Source: Lepraria neglecta
Taxonomy: Eukaryota > Ascomycota > Lecanoromycetes > Lecanorales > Stereocaulaceae
Direction: 5' to 3'
DNA length: 64,000 bases
NCBI GenBank assembly: GCA_033220425.1
Contig: CM065650.1
Span: forward strand, 4,868,629 to 4,932,628
The translations under genes were made by a program, and so were the position numbers. The notes beneath the pieces were generated by a model. It was given only the letters and a program-made list of their open reading frames with translations, made no database searches and was not told the DNA's origin. Position 1 is the stretch's first letter. Every line of letters starts with the position of its first letter. Positions 22,811 to 33,130 of this stretch are shown here, piece after piece.

Positions 22811-24880
22811 CTTAGGAGGATCTTTCTTCTAATAACAGAATAGGTTTTAATGCCTTTTCAGGCAACTGATACCAAATCGGGTAGTCATGGGATGCTTGGC
22901 ATCAACCATCAAACTGTGGTTGAATCCGCTGCGCACTTCTTCGCAGTAATACCCCGCGCCACATACATCATATAATATCGAGAGGATTTCATAAGTTTTG
23001 GAGTCAATCATTAGCTTGCTTGCGTATCAAGAATTTTTAGAATCGGCCCATTTATGCAATAGTTATGAGTAAAAGAAGCGTTTTCGCCATGTTTTGCAGG
23101 CAGCGCAAGCTCGGTGGCAAATGCCAAGCATTGAGCTTGGCGCCCCGGACCCTGGAACATCAAAAGTTGAATGCGCACCGTAACTTCTTCGCAGCAATGC
23201 CCCACGCCACATACGTTGTGTGGTATCGGGATAATTTCATAAGTTTTGGAACCAAGCATGCGCTTTCCAAGGCCGTTCGAATTTTGAAATTTGGCTAAGA
23301 TTTAGCTAAGGAAAGCTTAAAAAACATATTTTTGCCTGCGGAGTTCCCTAAAGCTACCCCCGCAGCCGCCCCCGAAGCACTAATATACTAAATCCTTAAT
23401 AACTTTTGCCCTATTAGGATTAGGGCTTAGCTTTATAGGTATAAAATATACTATAAATAGATAGCTTTCTAATTCCGCTTAAATTTCCTAAATCGAGTAT
23501 AAAATAAGCGAGATATAGCCATTTTTATGGTAATCTTCTGTGAAGATTACGGGCACTCACTTGTATATAATAAGAGGCTGTAGCAGTTTTTCTAATACAA
23601 CACGTAGTATCTATTTTCCGGCGTTTGGGAGGCTAGAAACTACTGCATCGGCAGCCACTTCTGAAAGCCTAATTTGCGGTTTTTCCGAGCCCAAAAATTG
23701 CTATATTGGCATCTTGAAGGATATCCTGTCGAACACCTCAGGAATTGATTCTGCTTGTACCTGGAAAATGTGCAGCTTACCATGTGCCGTCACTTGCACC
23801 AGGCATACTGTAAACCCCACTAGTACCTAGTGATAAGCCCTTTCGGTTCCGTTCTGCATGCTTTTTCACCACTCTGATACTGTTGTCGAGGCAGTAGGGC
23901 ACAAAACGTTGAGGTCGTTGCGTGCTATGGCGCCTAGACGCCTCACCAAAGGTTGGCGCTTTGCCCCAGTTGGACCCATTATACACGCCTTACCATTCTC
24001 TTCTTAACAAGCTTCAAGATGGAGTTCTACGCGACCGCAAATATAGTGTTTGAGCCGAAATCTACCTTCTCGTCTCTCCTGAATCCTATCGGCTTGGAAA
24101 ACAGCAAGTGTTGATTGGCCCGAAATCTAGGCAGACCTGTCGTCTTCTAGACAGTCTTTTAGCCTTTTCCAACGCTGTGGCTAGCTGAGATGCGGCAAAG
24201 GATACCCACACACTTGATGATCGCAATAATATGTGACACATTCTCTAGGCTTGCATGAATCGGTTTCGCCAGTCCCACCCACCTGACCTTAATCAACTTG
24301 CAGCATTGGCTGATCGCCCAACTCCGCGCTCGGAAGACTGGGAGCCAGGTGAAGGGAATGGAACAATTGAGAATGTGGCTTGTCAATGGCAAGCTGAAAG
24401 GTCAAGGCTGAGGTCTCGTTCGGACTGACACCTGTTCCCGGACCACCCGGACCTCCCCGGTTGACTAGCGAGATACTAGCATTAGCTTCTCGCTTTTTCT
24501 TCCCAAGCTGGACATGTACATCAAACTGTCAAGCGGTGAGCTCTTTAATCCCTACCTTCATCTCTCTTCTTGCATGCTTGACACGCGACAAAGGGTAGCG
24601 GCATTGCGGTACGGCAAATGAGGGTCTACCCGGAAGCCCGGTTGTTGCTCCAGGGGCGGATGCTACAGCATTACTGAGATGCATCGAGCAGCAGACTTTC
24701 AAACTTAGGCACGTGGTTATTCCTGAGTCTTAATTGGTCAAAAGAGCAGTTACACGCCTGCTAATTTGCTAAATGTGTGAATGGAGAAGACAGCTATGAT
24801 TGCTAGCCGGACCTTCCTTCAAGCTAAAGATACGACCGAGATAGTTCGTCAAGATATAGGGGGGAAATTTACCAGCCGAG
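22811..24880. other. Weakly mutated intergenic sequence with a diverged 250-bp duplication
   Basis: Composition changes here from TpA-rich RIP sequence to ordinary sequence. Two related copies of a segment (ttcgcag-aat-cccc-cgccacatac, then atttcataagttttgga) occur at about 22938-23002 and 23189-23248. The first carries more A/T. Minus-strand sequence around 23540-23990 looks partly protein-like (I-F-Q-V-Q-A-E-S-I-P-E-V-F-D) but has stops, and I cannot name it. No gene is supported between 24000 and 24880. Confidence 0.4.
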
Positions 24881-24887
24881 GAATGTA

Positions 24888-26252
24888 TCACTACTTCCCC
24901 AACCCAGCGTCGACAAGGACAGCCCCAACAACTACCCTCAAAGCTTTTACAAGCCGTTCATCTGCATCGGTGTTTGGAACCAGAGTACTATCGGACGGAT
25001 TGGTAACCTCTTCACCATTCACGGCATCTATCGCGTTGAAATAGCCGATATTTATATCACCGGTATTGATGTCGATGTCAACATATCCCGTTCTCTTGAT
25101 CCCGTGAACTACTGTCAACGCCTACACTTCTCGAGGGCAAGGGGCTTGAAAAAAAGGAGCCTCACTGGTTGTGCGTTGTACTTTGCAAGGTACCTTCACG
25201 CATTTGGATCTGAAAGTGCCTTCTGGGTCAAGTCTATGACAGCGCCATCGAACTTCATGACTGCAGATCAGCGGTCTGTAGAATAATCTGACATAGAAAG
25301 CGATATCACTCACATCCTCAGTCCAGGTGATATCACCTTTTTGATCAAGGTCCTTGATCCTTGATTCCACACTGGAGATTATGTGTTCAAGCTAACAAAA
25401 TAATTAGCACTACAAACAGTCAGTCACATCAATTGTAGCTTACATCTTCTCTGCTCATATCCACGCCGAGAACCTAAGCCCATTTACGGTATGCAGCAAC
25501 GGACTGAGATTCGAGAAGATAACTGCTCAATCTCTAACAAAATCCTCAGGAGATATCTGGTCGCGGTCATCCATAGGCTGTATCCAATCTTTTTCGAAGT
25601 CTTTCGCAAAAGACTGCCTCAGTGTTAAATGGCATTGCTAAAACAGTTGAGATTGAAAATGAATGCTCTACCTTGAAAAAATACTTGAACATGGTGGGAA
25701 ATCCTAAACCCCAGGCATCCCCAAATGAGCCACCTCCTCTGCCCCCCGGGTTCACCAGAGCCAATTCTTAAGAGTGCCTGGAAATGCGAGCCTCACAGTG
25801 TCAAAAGTAGCGAAGGCAAACCAGAAACAATTCCTGTCGTAGAAATTGTACTTGCCACCCACTACGCTAACAGAAGATATGACTTTAGCCACATCAAACA
25901 GGCTAGGTTGCTGGGTCTTGCTCTCGAACGAGACGGAGGTCAAAGGAAGGGGCAATTCGTCCCATCCACGTGGGCTCTTTTCGTCACGGCGAATGGTGAT
26001 CACGTCGACAACCTTTTCGTTCATGCGCTCGACGTACACTCGTCCGCGTTCGCTAGTACTGCGATCCTCGACTATGAATTGACAATCCTCATGCATGTAT
26101 TTTGAGCCGAGATTCTTTACCCGAGTGAAACTTGGTACAAAGCAATTTGTGTAGACTTCCTTGTTGTTGATGAGGTTTTCGTACCATGATCCGACTTGCA
26201 GGTACTCCAGCTTTCCAGGGCCGAAAATAAGTGGCAACGAATCTTTACCCAT
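24888..26252 (-). pseudogene. Unrecognised minus-strand gene, several introns and/or frame breaks
   Basis: The first exon starts at the ATG at 26250-26252 and runs about 166 codons to a TGA at 25752 (MGKDSLPLIFGPGKLEYLQV ... DRNCFWFAFATFDTV). Downstream, other frames keep protein-like sequence: GGGSFGDAWGLGFPTMFKYF, a possible GTAGAG...CAG intron, then KDFEKDWIQPMDDRDQ, SYLLESQSVAAYRKWA followed by TAG, VLGVDMSRED, a GTAAG...TTAG intron, LEHIISSVESRIKDLDQKGD, and finally TGYVDIDINTGDINIGYFNA. One stop (A-W-A-stop-V) looks like TGG to TAG. The N-C-F-W-F-A segment recalls the N-C motif of permuted papain/LRAT-like folds, but that is weak. It may be a real multi-exon gene or a young pseudogene. 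Confidence 0.5.
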
Positions 26253-26470
26253 GGTGTCAAAAGATGTTGATGCAGACTTGTAGCTCACTGAAGAAGGTAA
26301 GAAGGAAGGCAGAAGAAACAGTGACCCTACTTCAGTATTTCACAGCCAGCACCTTCAAGAACCTCAGCGAACACCTTGCAGCTAGTAGAGCATCTAGCAG
26401 CAGACCCATCAGCAGACCTTGCTAGCATCTTACAGCACCTCAGAGAGCACCTCAACACCTCAAGCTAGGC

Positions 26471-26615
26471 ACTTTTTCAGCCAGCCACTTTCTTATCATT
26501 CAGCCAGCCACTTTCTCGCCATTCAGCCAGCCACTTTCTTATCATTCAGCCAGCCACTTTCTTGCCATTCAGCCAGCCACTTTCTTATCATTCAGCCAGC
26601 CACTTTCTTGCCATT
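26471..26615. repeat. 23-bp minisatellite, about six units
   Basis: The unit cattcagccagccactttctt ends alternately in at or gcc, giving a 46-bp higher-order period. It lies in the upstream region of the minus-strand gene starting at 26252. Confidence 0.85.
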
Positions 26616-26975
26616 AAGCAAGCCATATCTCTGCTCCTTAGCCATTAATATGCGCGTATTCACTAGCTTACATGCCGGAAAAGCGGACGAAAAGACCGAC
26701 GGCGTGAGCCGATGCCGTTGCCTAATGAACTCGGTTTAGCTCACGGTCTAGAACAGCTTGGGTAGCCATGTAGGTTTTTAGCTCCCTTATCGAACGCTTC
26801 GTTGTCGGTCTGCTCGGACCCTGCCGTCCTTGAGCACGCCTCTTCACTCTGGCGTCCTGCTCCTAGAACGAACTTCCCAGTTCAACTGTATCCAGACACC
26901 ATACGCCCATGTCTCATTGGGCGCCGCCCACGGTTGACCAACTCTAGCAGATGATGCCTGCGACATGAATCTGGT

Positions 26976-27191
26976 CTAGACTTCAGCCAAGAACCCCATT
27001 TGGAAGCTCAGATGATCTTTTGATGCAAGACGTCCTATAGCGGGCATGCTTGTTTTCCCTTGCTCTGTCAGAAGCATTATGCTAGGAGTACAGTCATCGT
27101 CTATAAAGAGCGAGCTTGAGTCTACCATCTTGTTGTTTCTTTCCTTCATCGCTGTATGGTCCAAAACATCTTTATATGACAGATAATTCAA
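26976..27191 (-). CDS. Small hypothetical ORF (71 aa), uncertain
   Basis: An ATG-started frame (MNYLSYKDVLDHTAMKERNN ... QMGFLAEV) diverges from the metalloprotease gene, with start codons 60 bp apart. It has no transmembrane segment or known motif. It could be the first exon of a degraded gene or chance. It is listed because it is not a shadow of another frame. Confidence 0.22.
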   Translation of the reverse strand: MNYLSYKDVLDHTAMKERNNKMVDSSSLFIDDDCTPSIMLLTEQGKTSMPAIGRLASKDHLSFQMGFLAEV

Positions 27192-27251
27192 TCCGATATA
27201 CTGGCTGAACTTCCCGAAAACTGGTGTGGCACGCCCTATCCTGGCTCAGAC

Positions 27252-28022
27252 ATGTCTACAGAAACACCTAGCACCAAGGAGATTCTTCTCCAAGCCACCG
27301 CTTCAGAGCTTGGAACTAAAGCTCTGGAAACTGTCAAGCTCTCAGAAGTCGCAGAAAAAGCCCCAGAAGCCACGAGCACTCTTCCGGACATTCCTCCATG
27401 TATCACGCAAGAGTCAACTCCTCAGAACCTCGAAAACGACCCTGCCGCCATCATGGTTGGTTTCCAATTCGACGTCCCACGCTGGAAGCCCGGTTCCGTA
27501 ATCAAATGGACCGCTTGGCGGATGGGATATGACTCTCAAGAAGATGCAGACTTCGCTGCAGTTCAGCTTAGCATTGCGGCCGAGGCATGGAATGAAGCTA
27601 AAGTTGGGGTCACATTCGAATATGTTTCTCTGGCAAAAGAAGCGAACTTCGTCATTTGTCACGGTGGCCCCAAGAGTACTGTTCTCGCCAGCGCCTACTT
27701 CCCAAACCAAAAAGACCTCAACTTTGTTTACGTCTATTCGTACGCCTTCAACCCAGGCTGGAAGGAAAACCTTTGGAAAGTGCTGACCCATGAACTGGGC
27801 CATGTTTTGGGCCTAAGGCATGAATTCGCTATGGATGCTGGAAAGATGTTTGAAGGTAGTGCTGTACAAGTCGGCGAGCGTAATCCTTATTCTGTGATGA
27901 ATTATCGCAGAGAGCCGCCAGAGCTGCAGCCTTCAGACGTTACTGCAACGACGGATTTTTATAAACTGCCGGTGGGAACGCAGATTTCGGGAACTGCTAT
28001 AGTGGATTATGTGCCTAGGTAA
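27252..28022 (+). CDS. Metzincin-type zinc metalloprotease
   Basis: A 256-residue intronless frame. Residues 180-191 are HELGHVLGLRHE, the HExxHxxGxxH zinc site with Glu181 as general base, plus the extra Glu seen in astacins. The Met-turn Y-S-V-M-N-Y is at 213-218 (Met216), about 25 residues further on, as in metzincins. The catalytic domain runs from about residue 70 (FQFDVPRWKPGSVIKW) to 256. The first 65 residues are Ser/Thr/Glu-rich and low in structure. No signal peptide or membrane segment is visible, so the product appears intracellular, unlike secreted astacins and matrixins. Codons are not RIP-damaged. It is the only clearly intact host-type gene in the 22.8-30.4 kb island. Exact family (M10 or M12A relative) is not decided. 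Confidence 0.82.
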   Translation: MSTETPSTKEILLQATASELGTKALETVKLSEVAEKAPEATSTLPDIPPCITQESTPQNLENDPAAIMVGFQFDVPRWKPGSVIKWTAWRMGYDSQEDADFAAVQLSIAAEAWNEAKVGVTFEYVSLAKEANFVICHGGPKSTVLASAYFPNQKDLNFVYVYSYAFNPGWKENLWKVLTHELGHVLGLRHEFAMDAGKMFEGSAVQVGERNPYSVMNYRREPPELQPSDVTATTDFYKLPVGTQISGTAIVDYVPR

Positions 28023-28780
28023 TATGGGATAAGTTCAAGGCTAGAAAAGTGCTACTCGAGTAGGAGATGGTCTAGTCTGGTTCTTTGGTGTCTTGGGGGT
28101 TAGGAAAATCAGAATGTCAGATGTACCTAGAGCTTTCTTTCTTTGTTCAGAGATGATTGATAATGAGTAAAATGGTGGTGCACTGCAAATGGACAGAAAT
28201 CATTCATAACTTCCTCTTGTGAGCATTTGGCTGTTCAATTCTAGAACAAAGATGATTAGGCTTAGGAAGGTTGTGCAGCGGAATTTTATTATCGAGTTTT
28301 CTAGAACGCAATTTCGACAGAGCAGAAGGCTTGGTCTACTCCTGCTTGGGCGACTCTGGCGCATGATCAGCTCAAACATCTTATGTCATTGTGCTGAACC
28401 CTTCTTGATTGGCGATGTTGTTGCATTTTAGATCTTGATCGTAAGGCAGTCCTAATCTGTCATCGCCTTTGTAGCGAAACCCTGACAAGTCTGTCTCTGT
28501 CTCTTCACGACTCATTGCACTCGAGTACACATTTTCCATAGCGTGATTATTGACTCCACAGTCACTTTGCTCTATATCCGTTGCACTCTCTTGGAAAAGC
28601 TGCGCTCAGTGTACTTATGCTTTGATATAAGAAGAGATTCGCCTTCAATTTTCCGCGATACGAGCCGTTCGCATAACGATGACCCTTATTCGAGTAGACA
28701 GCCCAGTAATAACGGGTGACCCATAAAGACGTGTGATGGTTGCGAATAGCTGCCGAACTTTTACTTTATTTCTGCAAGTG
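28023..28780. other. Intergenic, nothing recognised
   Basis: Ordinary composition, with no convincing frame, RNA gene or repeat. A 3' untranslated region for the metalloprotease probably lies at its start. Confidence 0.4.
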
Positions 28781-29386
28781 TGCGATTCTGCAACATCAGT
28801 ATGGCTCCATTTACCGGACATCGGTGCGACAAATTCTCCTAGCTCGCTTTCATCACTTATCAGGACGATATTAGACCCTTGTTCTCTCTTGTCAAAAAGA
28901 CGGCGATCCTTGAAATCCCCCCACTATCAGAAAGAGGGTGTAAGTCTCGGCTCAAGTGCGAGAGATTACAATGTGGGTCTTCTTCGCCAGTCATGTCATC
29001 CTCTGTCTCCTCAATCTCGAGTGTTTTTTTAATTCAACCAAATGCTCGCTTGCTTCTCTCAAATTGCACTAAATACTCTAAGACCTAAGACCTGGAATCA
29101 CAGAGACCCGGTGCTCCAGTAGCATTTGAATCAATTCAAGATTAACAGTCGACATTGCACATTAGATGAGCTGAGGTACCTTTGGATCTTTGGAGTCTCC
29201 ACCAACTTGGGCACCATTTTGTAGCAGATAGTTTCTCTTGTAGGCTCTCGTATTAGACAAAGCCTTATCGAAGTCAAGTGGAAGGTAGGCTAGCTCACTA
29301 TTTTCGGTGCTTGCGACGCTGTCTCGGATGACAGGGCTGTTCGAAAGCCGAGACGGCATGATTGAAAAGGCACTCTCGTCCGACAT
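28780..29386 (-). pseudogene. Possible minus-strand gene, ankyrin-like (remnant or multi-exon)
   Basis: The frame starting at the ATG at 29384-29386 reads MSDESAFSIMPSRLSNSPVI ... LPLDFDKALSNTRAYKRNYL and ends at 29162. Immediately downstream another frame reads STVNLELIQMLLEHRVSV, which resembles an ankyrin helix pair. Further on (about 28960-28740) another protein-like stretch contains GSNIVLISDESELGEFVAPM. N-termini ending in a Y-K-R-N-Y-type motif occur in fungal ankyrin and NACHT proteins. Splice sites were not resolved, so this could be decayed. Confidence 0.35.
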
Positions 29387-29399
29387 TTTGAGCGCAGGT

Positions 29400-30367
29400 G
29401 CTGACTTCTCAAGCGACTTTTCACGTTCTTTGGCTGTGGGAAGCTGTAGAAGGCCAACGAGGAGGTGTCATAGATGACACTTGATCCAGTAGTATATTTT
29501 GGTAGTCGCGAACAGACGTCTCATTCCAAACAAATTTTGACCGTGTTCTGAATCCAAAGTTCCCATCTCATATTTGGAGATCTTGTCGTCAAGGCTGGAT
29601 ATCATCAGGTCACCGAACTCAAGCTTGCGGCCCAGCTCCTACGAAAACGCGCTCTTATTGGGGTAAACGGCATAGCTCTGCTAATCTGACGACCAATCTT
29701 TTACTCCAAATATCGCTTTGTTAGTGTTTAAGCGGCCGAAAAGAGATAGGTTGGCAGCCGCTTTAAGCTGCCAGAGCACCGAAAACCCTCCACCGGATAC
29801 CCATATTAAAATAATCTTGGTTCTTTCCAACTTTTCGCGTATCCGGACCCCGCCTTAGCAAGCGCCCGCTTACTAAGGACTTAGCGGCCATATAGACGTA
29901 ATCCCTACGGAGGATGACACCAAAAGTCTTGAATTACGCTAGTACTGAATGCGACGGCGCCTCAGACCTTCAGTCCTACCGAAAATTTTGCCGCATCTAC
30001 AGCTAAATATCGATATAACACCGCCAGTAGAGTCAGGAATAGGGGCCAGAGGGCTTAGAGGGATACGTATCAGGTACTATATAGATAGGGAATTCCGTAG
30101 ACCATAGATGTTACTGTACCAATGGCTCCTCGCCGCCACGGTGGAGCAGCCAGGCCTGAAACTCAGCTAATTACTCCACCAAGAAGAAATCCTCGTAGGC
30201 ACAGTCCAGTCGCGCAGCTGAATAAGTCAATTATACAATTAATCATTAAAAGTCCACGCCGTATATATTATTCGCCTTCTATAGTAGCTCTCTCTACTCT
30301 AGAAGAGACTCTAAGCCTTAAAATACTCGCTAAAGATAGCTATTTAGTTAATTATCTAATAGCGTAG
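29400..30367. other. Intergenic with a gradient into mutated sequence
   Basis: Nothing firm is recognised. A short frame at 30122-30367 (MAPRRHGGAARPETQLITPP...) runs into the LTR and is Arg/Pro-rich; it may be the start of a gene cut by the LTR insertion at 30368. Confidence 0.3.
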
Positions 30368-30822
30368 TGTTAGGATCGAGAACCGTGACCAACGATACGC
30401 TCAAGGAGCGTGGCGCCTGTTATGGTCCGAGTCGAACGAGCTAGTATCCAACTCGGACTAGATCCTGAAGGCTTGGCAGGTTAAGCGATAAGCGAACGAG
30501 CGAGGCTCGCTCGGTACGATTATAAAAGATGAGCGCAACGAGCGTAGTACGATCGGTCGCTTATAGAAAGCTTGGTGGGATTTCCTATACGCATATATAC
30601 GGAGTACTACTTATCGTTTGGAGTATCGTGCTTAACTTATCTATTGTACTTGATTATATATAATAGATCTCTTAGGCTAGATACTAAATATATATTATCT
30701 AATTATATATTAGACCCGCTTAGTATTACTTAAAGTCTACTTTACCCTCTTATATATAGCTAGTACCTCTATCTCTATTAAGAATAATCTATATACGATA
30801 CTAGTACGTATAGTTTGTAATA
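30368..30822 (+). repeat. LTR, subfamily A (455 bp) with a fragment of Gypsy leader
   Basis: TGTTAGGATCGAG...TTTGTAATA (CA to TA at the end), the same length as the other two A LTRs. It is followed by Gypsy leader ctttaaatacccttaaggat, which resumes at 31364-31549 after a LINE fragment. The rest of that Gypsy is absent, and DIRS-like sequence follows instead. Confidence 0.87.
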
Positions 30823-30842
30823 CTTTAAATACCCTTAAGGAT

Positions 30843-31363
30843 TGATTGATTGATTGATTGATTCATAAGGCCCCGGTTCACCCTCCTAGGGGCGAACTAT
30901 GCGCTTATTATGTAATCTATCTAACTACGACTCGGCCAATCAGACCTCGCCGCCGTCTCAATCATCGTGTTACTTCCCTATGGCCCAGTGGCATAGCTTG
31001 TTCTACGCTCCAGTCCCTTTTTGGTGCTCGTATCGTTCTAGTTGACATCTGCCCCCGCGATCCAGTTGTTTTGGTCCTCGTCTAGGGTCTTATACTGCCC
31101 TAAAAGCCCTGTTTGCCTCATGAAAATCGCTGCTTTTGCTTCTCTTGATTCCCTCGTGTTATATTGCAGAATAGTTAGCTGATCGGTCCGTTCTACTATT
31201 AACTAAGTTGGCTATTAACGATTTCCATAGTTATATCCTCTTGGCCGTTATTGTCTTCTTCTAAGTCGCCTCCTCTTCTTTTCTTACCGTCGTTTCTAAG
31301 TAGCGACTAAGATCTCGTTCCTATTCTCTTAGAGGGCTGTGATACTATACTATTACTATTCGC
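30843..31363 (-). mobile_element. LINE 3' fragment with AATC-type tail
   Basis: A 521-bp insertion is flanked by a perfect 17-bp duplication taaatacccttaaggat (30826-30842 and 31364-31380). The left end is (TGAT)n on the + strand, so read on the minus strand the insert ends in (ATCA)n. A variable long target duplication plus a simple-repeat tail indicates target-primed reverse transcription (LINE or LINE-mobilised SINE). No diagnostic protein is left. An A-box-like tggcccagtgg at about 30981 on the + strand raises a SINE alternative, but the tail is on the other side. Confidence 0.72.
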
Positions 31364-31549
31364 TAAATACCCTTAAGGATAAATACTATACTAAGAGACT
31401 CTAGGGCTATTACCCTAAGCTCGTTAGGAGGGAGTAGATAAAGATACCTAATAGTTAATAAAGGACTTAGCAAATATATTAAGATAGTCTAGCTCGACTT
31501 ATACTACTAAGAAAGGGATAAGCTCGAGGGGTAGCTATTATAAATATTC
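31364..31549 (+). repeat. Gypsy leader fragment
   Basis: Matches 1020-1210 and 35902-36085 (aaggat-a-actatactaagaga-cct). It continues the element begun at 30368 and is cut at 31549 by DIRS-like sequence. Confidence 0.8.
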
Positions 31550-31859
31550 GCTATAGTAGGACTATAGGTTAGTATATCTCATAATCAGATACGGTTTCAG
31601 CTATACGCTATAACTATAGACTATAGCGAGAGATTCGTACTTCCTAAGAGTACTATTTATAAAGTATCCTACTAGTAGTTAGCTCTTTAGTCGAGTATAT
31701 CTCTTTTAGAGCTATAGTAGTTCTTTTTATAGCAATTAAGCCTATATATATATTCGTCCATCTATCCTTTCATCCTATCTATACTTATATTCTTCCCCTC
31801 TCTTTCTAAGTATAAATACCTTAGTATTACCTAGTTATAGCTATTACTATATATAAATT

Positions 31860-33130
31860 AGCTACCTCTAAGAAAGCCTCTAAGACGGCATCTAAAACCT
31901 CCTCTAAGAACTGCAAATAAGCCAAAATAGCCACTCCGAGGGATACTACACCCCCCCCCGAATTACAGGTATCTACTATCTCTTTGGGAACTATTAGCCT
32001 AAGCCTTATCGACGAAATATCTCCTTCTAGTTACTATAATTAAATTCGTAAGTTAAAATACTACCTAGCAGCGCTAAAGTACTAGCGCGATCACTAGGAT
32101 CGCTATTAAGTCTACAAGTTATATAGTTATCGTCGCCGTTATCGTTATTACTATTTATCTATTTCTAGTATAGACTTAGAGGAAGGGGATAGCCTAATAG
32201 TCTCTTTTAGGTATACTAAAGGTAAGAAACCCTTTCTTAGTCTTTATAAGCGCTATTATACTATTAATATTAAGTACTTTAAGTAAATCTTCTTTAGAAT
32301 ATTTAAAACGGAATATCTTATAAAGCTAGCCTATAACTATACTAATCGTATAGATAGTAATATAATCTAGGAGACTAACGGGTTAGTATACCTTCTATAG
32401 TGTTTCGAGGTATATAGCTAGGCCGGTTATTACTATACGTACTCTATAGTAAGTATATAGTTATAGGTAGCCCTTTTAGACTACCGCCTTCGCCTTGCGG
32501 AGCTATATATATACTATAAATTTAACTCTATCTACGTATACCATCACGTATTCGTTACTATACGCATCCTAAGTGGCTAGGATAATTTAGTAGCCTAGTC
32601 GATTGATAATAGATACTATTTAGACCTCTTAGTCCGAAGGATATCCGTATAAAGTAATACTAGGTTATATATAGGTGGTAGCGCCTCAAAATCCTCCTCT
32701 TCAGGCCTATTTACGTATAGATTATTTAATAGCGGCTACTATCCACGCGACCGCTACAGGTATCTTTATATCTATTCTATATATTAGTAAAGTTACCTAG
32801 CGAATACGTGCCCAAGGGCTAACCCGGCCTCGAATAACGCTAACTTAATACTACTAGCAAATCGAATTTCTAAGTCGGAATAACTCCTAGAGCACCCGCA
32901 GGTACCTATATCGCTACTATACGTAGCAGAAGGTTTTCTATACTTACTCATCGACCTATCTAATCTAGATCTACCCTATCAGGGCCTGTTGCGCGTTAAT
33001 AGTTAGTATAAATAGTTAAAGAATCACCCTAATCGAACCTTCGCCAAGACCCTAGCGGCTATTCTTCGGAAGGGGGCAAAAATCGGGTATAGAGGTATAG
33101 ACCTCCAACACCTTAGTTAAAACTACTAAT
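31860..33130 (+). pseudogene. DIRS-like gag/ORF1 region
   Basis: Begins with a Lys/Ser/Ala-rich segment (KKASKTASKTSSKN) near 31875. It continues with a protein-like frame containing GKKPFLSLYKRYYTINIKYF near 32225 and NTCPRANPASNNANLILLAN near 32805. It has no zinc knuckle and frequent TAG/TAA stops. Assignment is by position, directly before RT. Confidence 0.5.

Noticed and set aside
30858-31085. Small + strand ORF and A-box-like tggcccagtgg suggesting a SINE promoter
   Set aside because: The simple-repeat tail shows the insert is on the other strand and no good B box follows.
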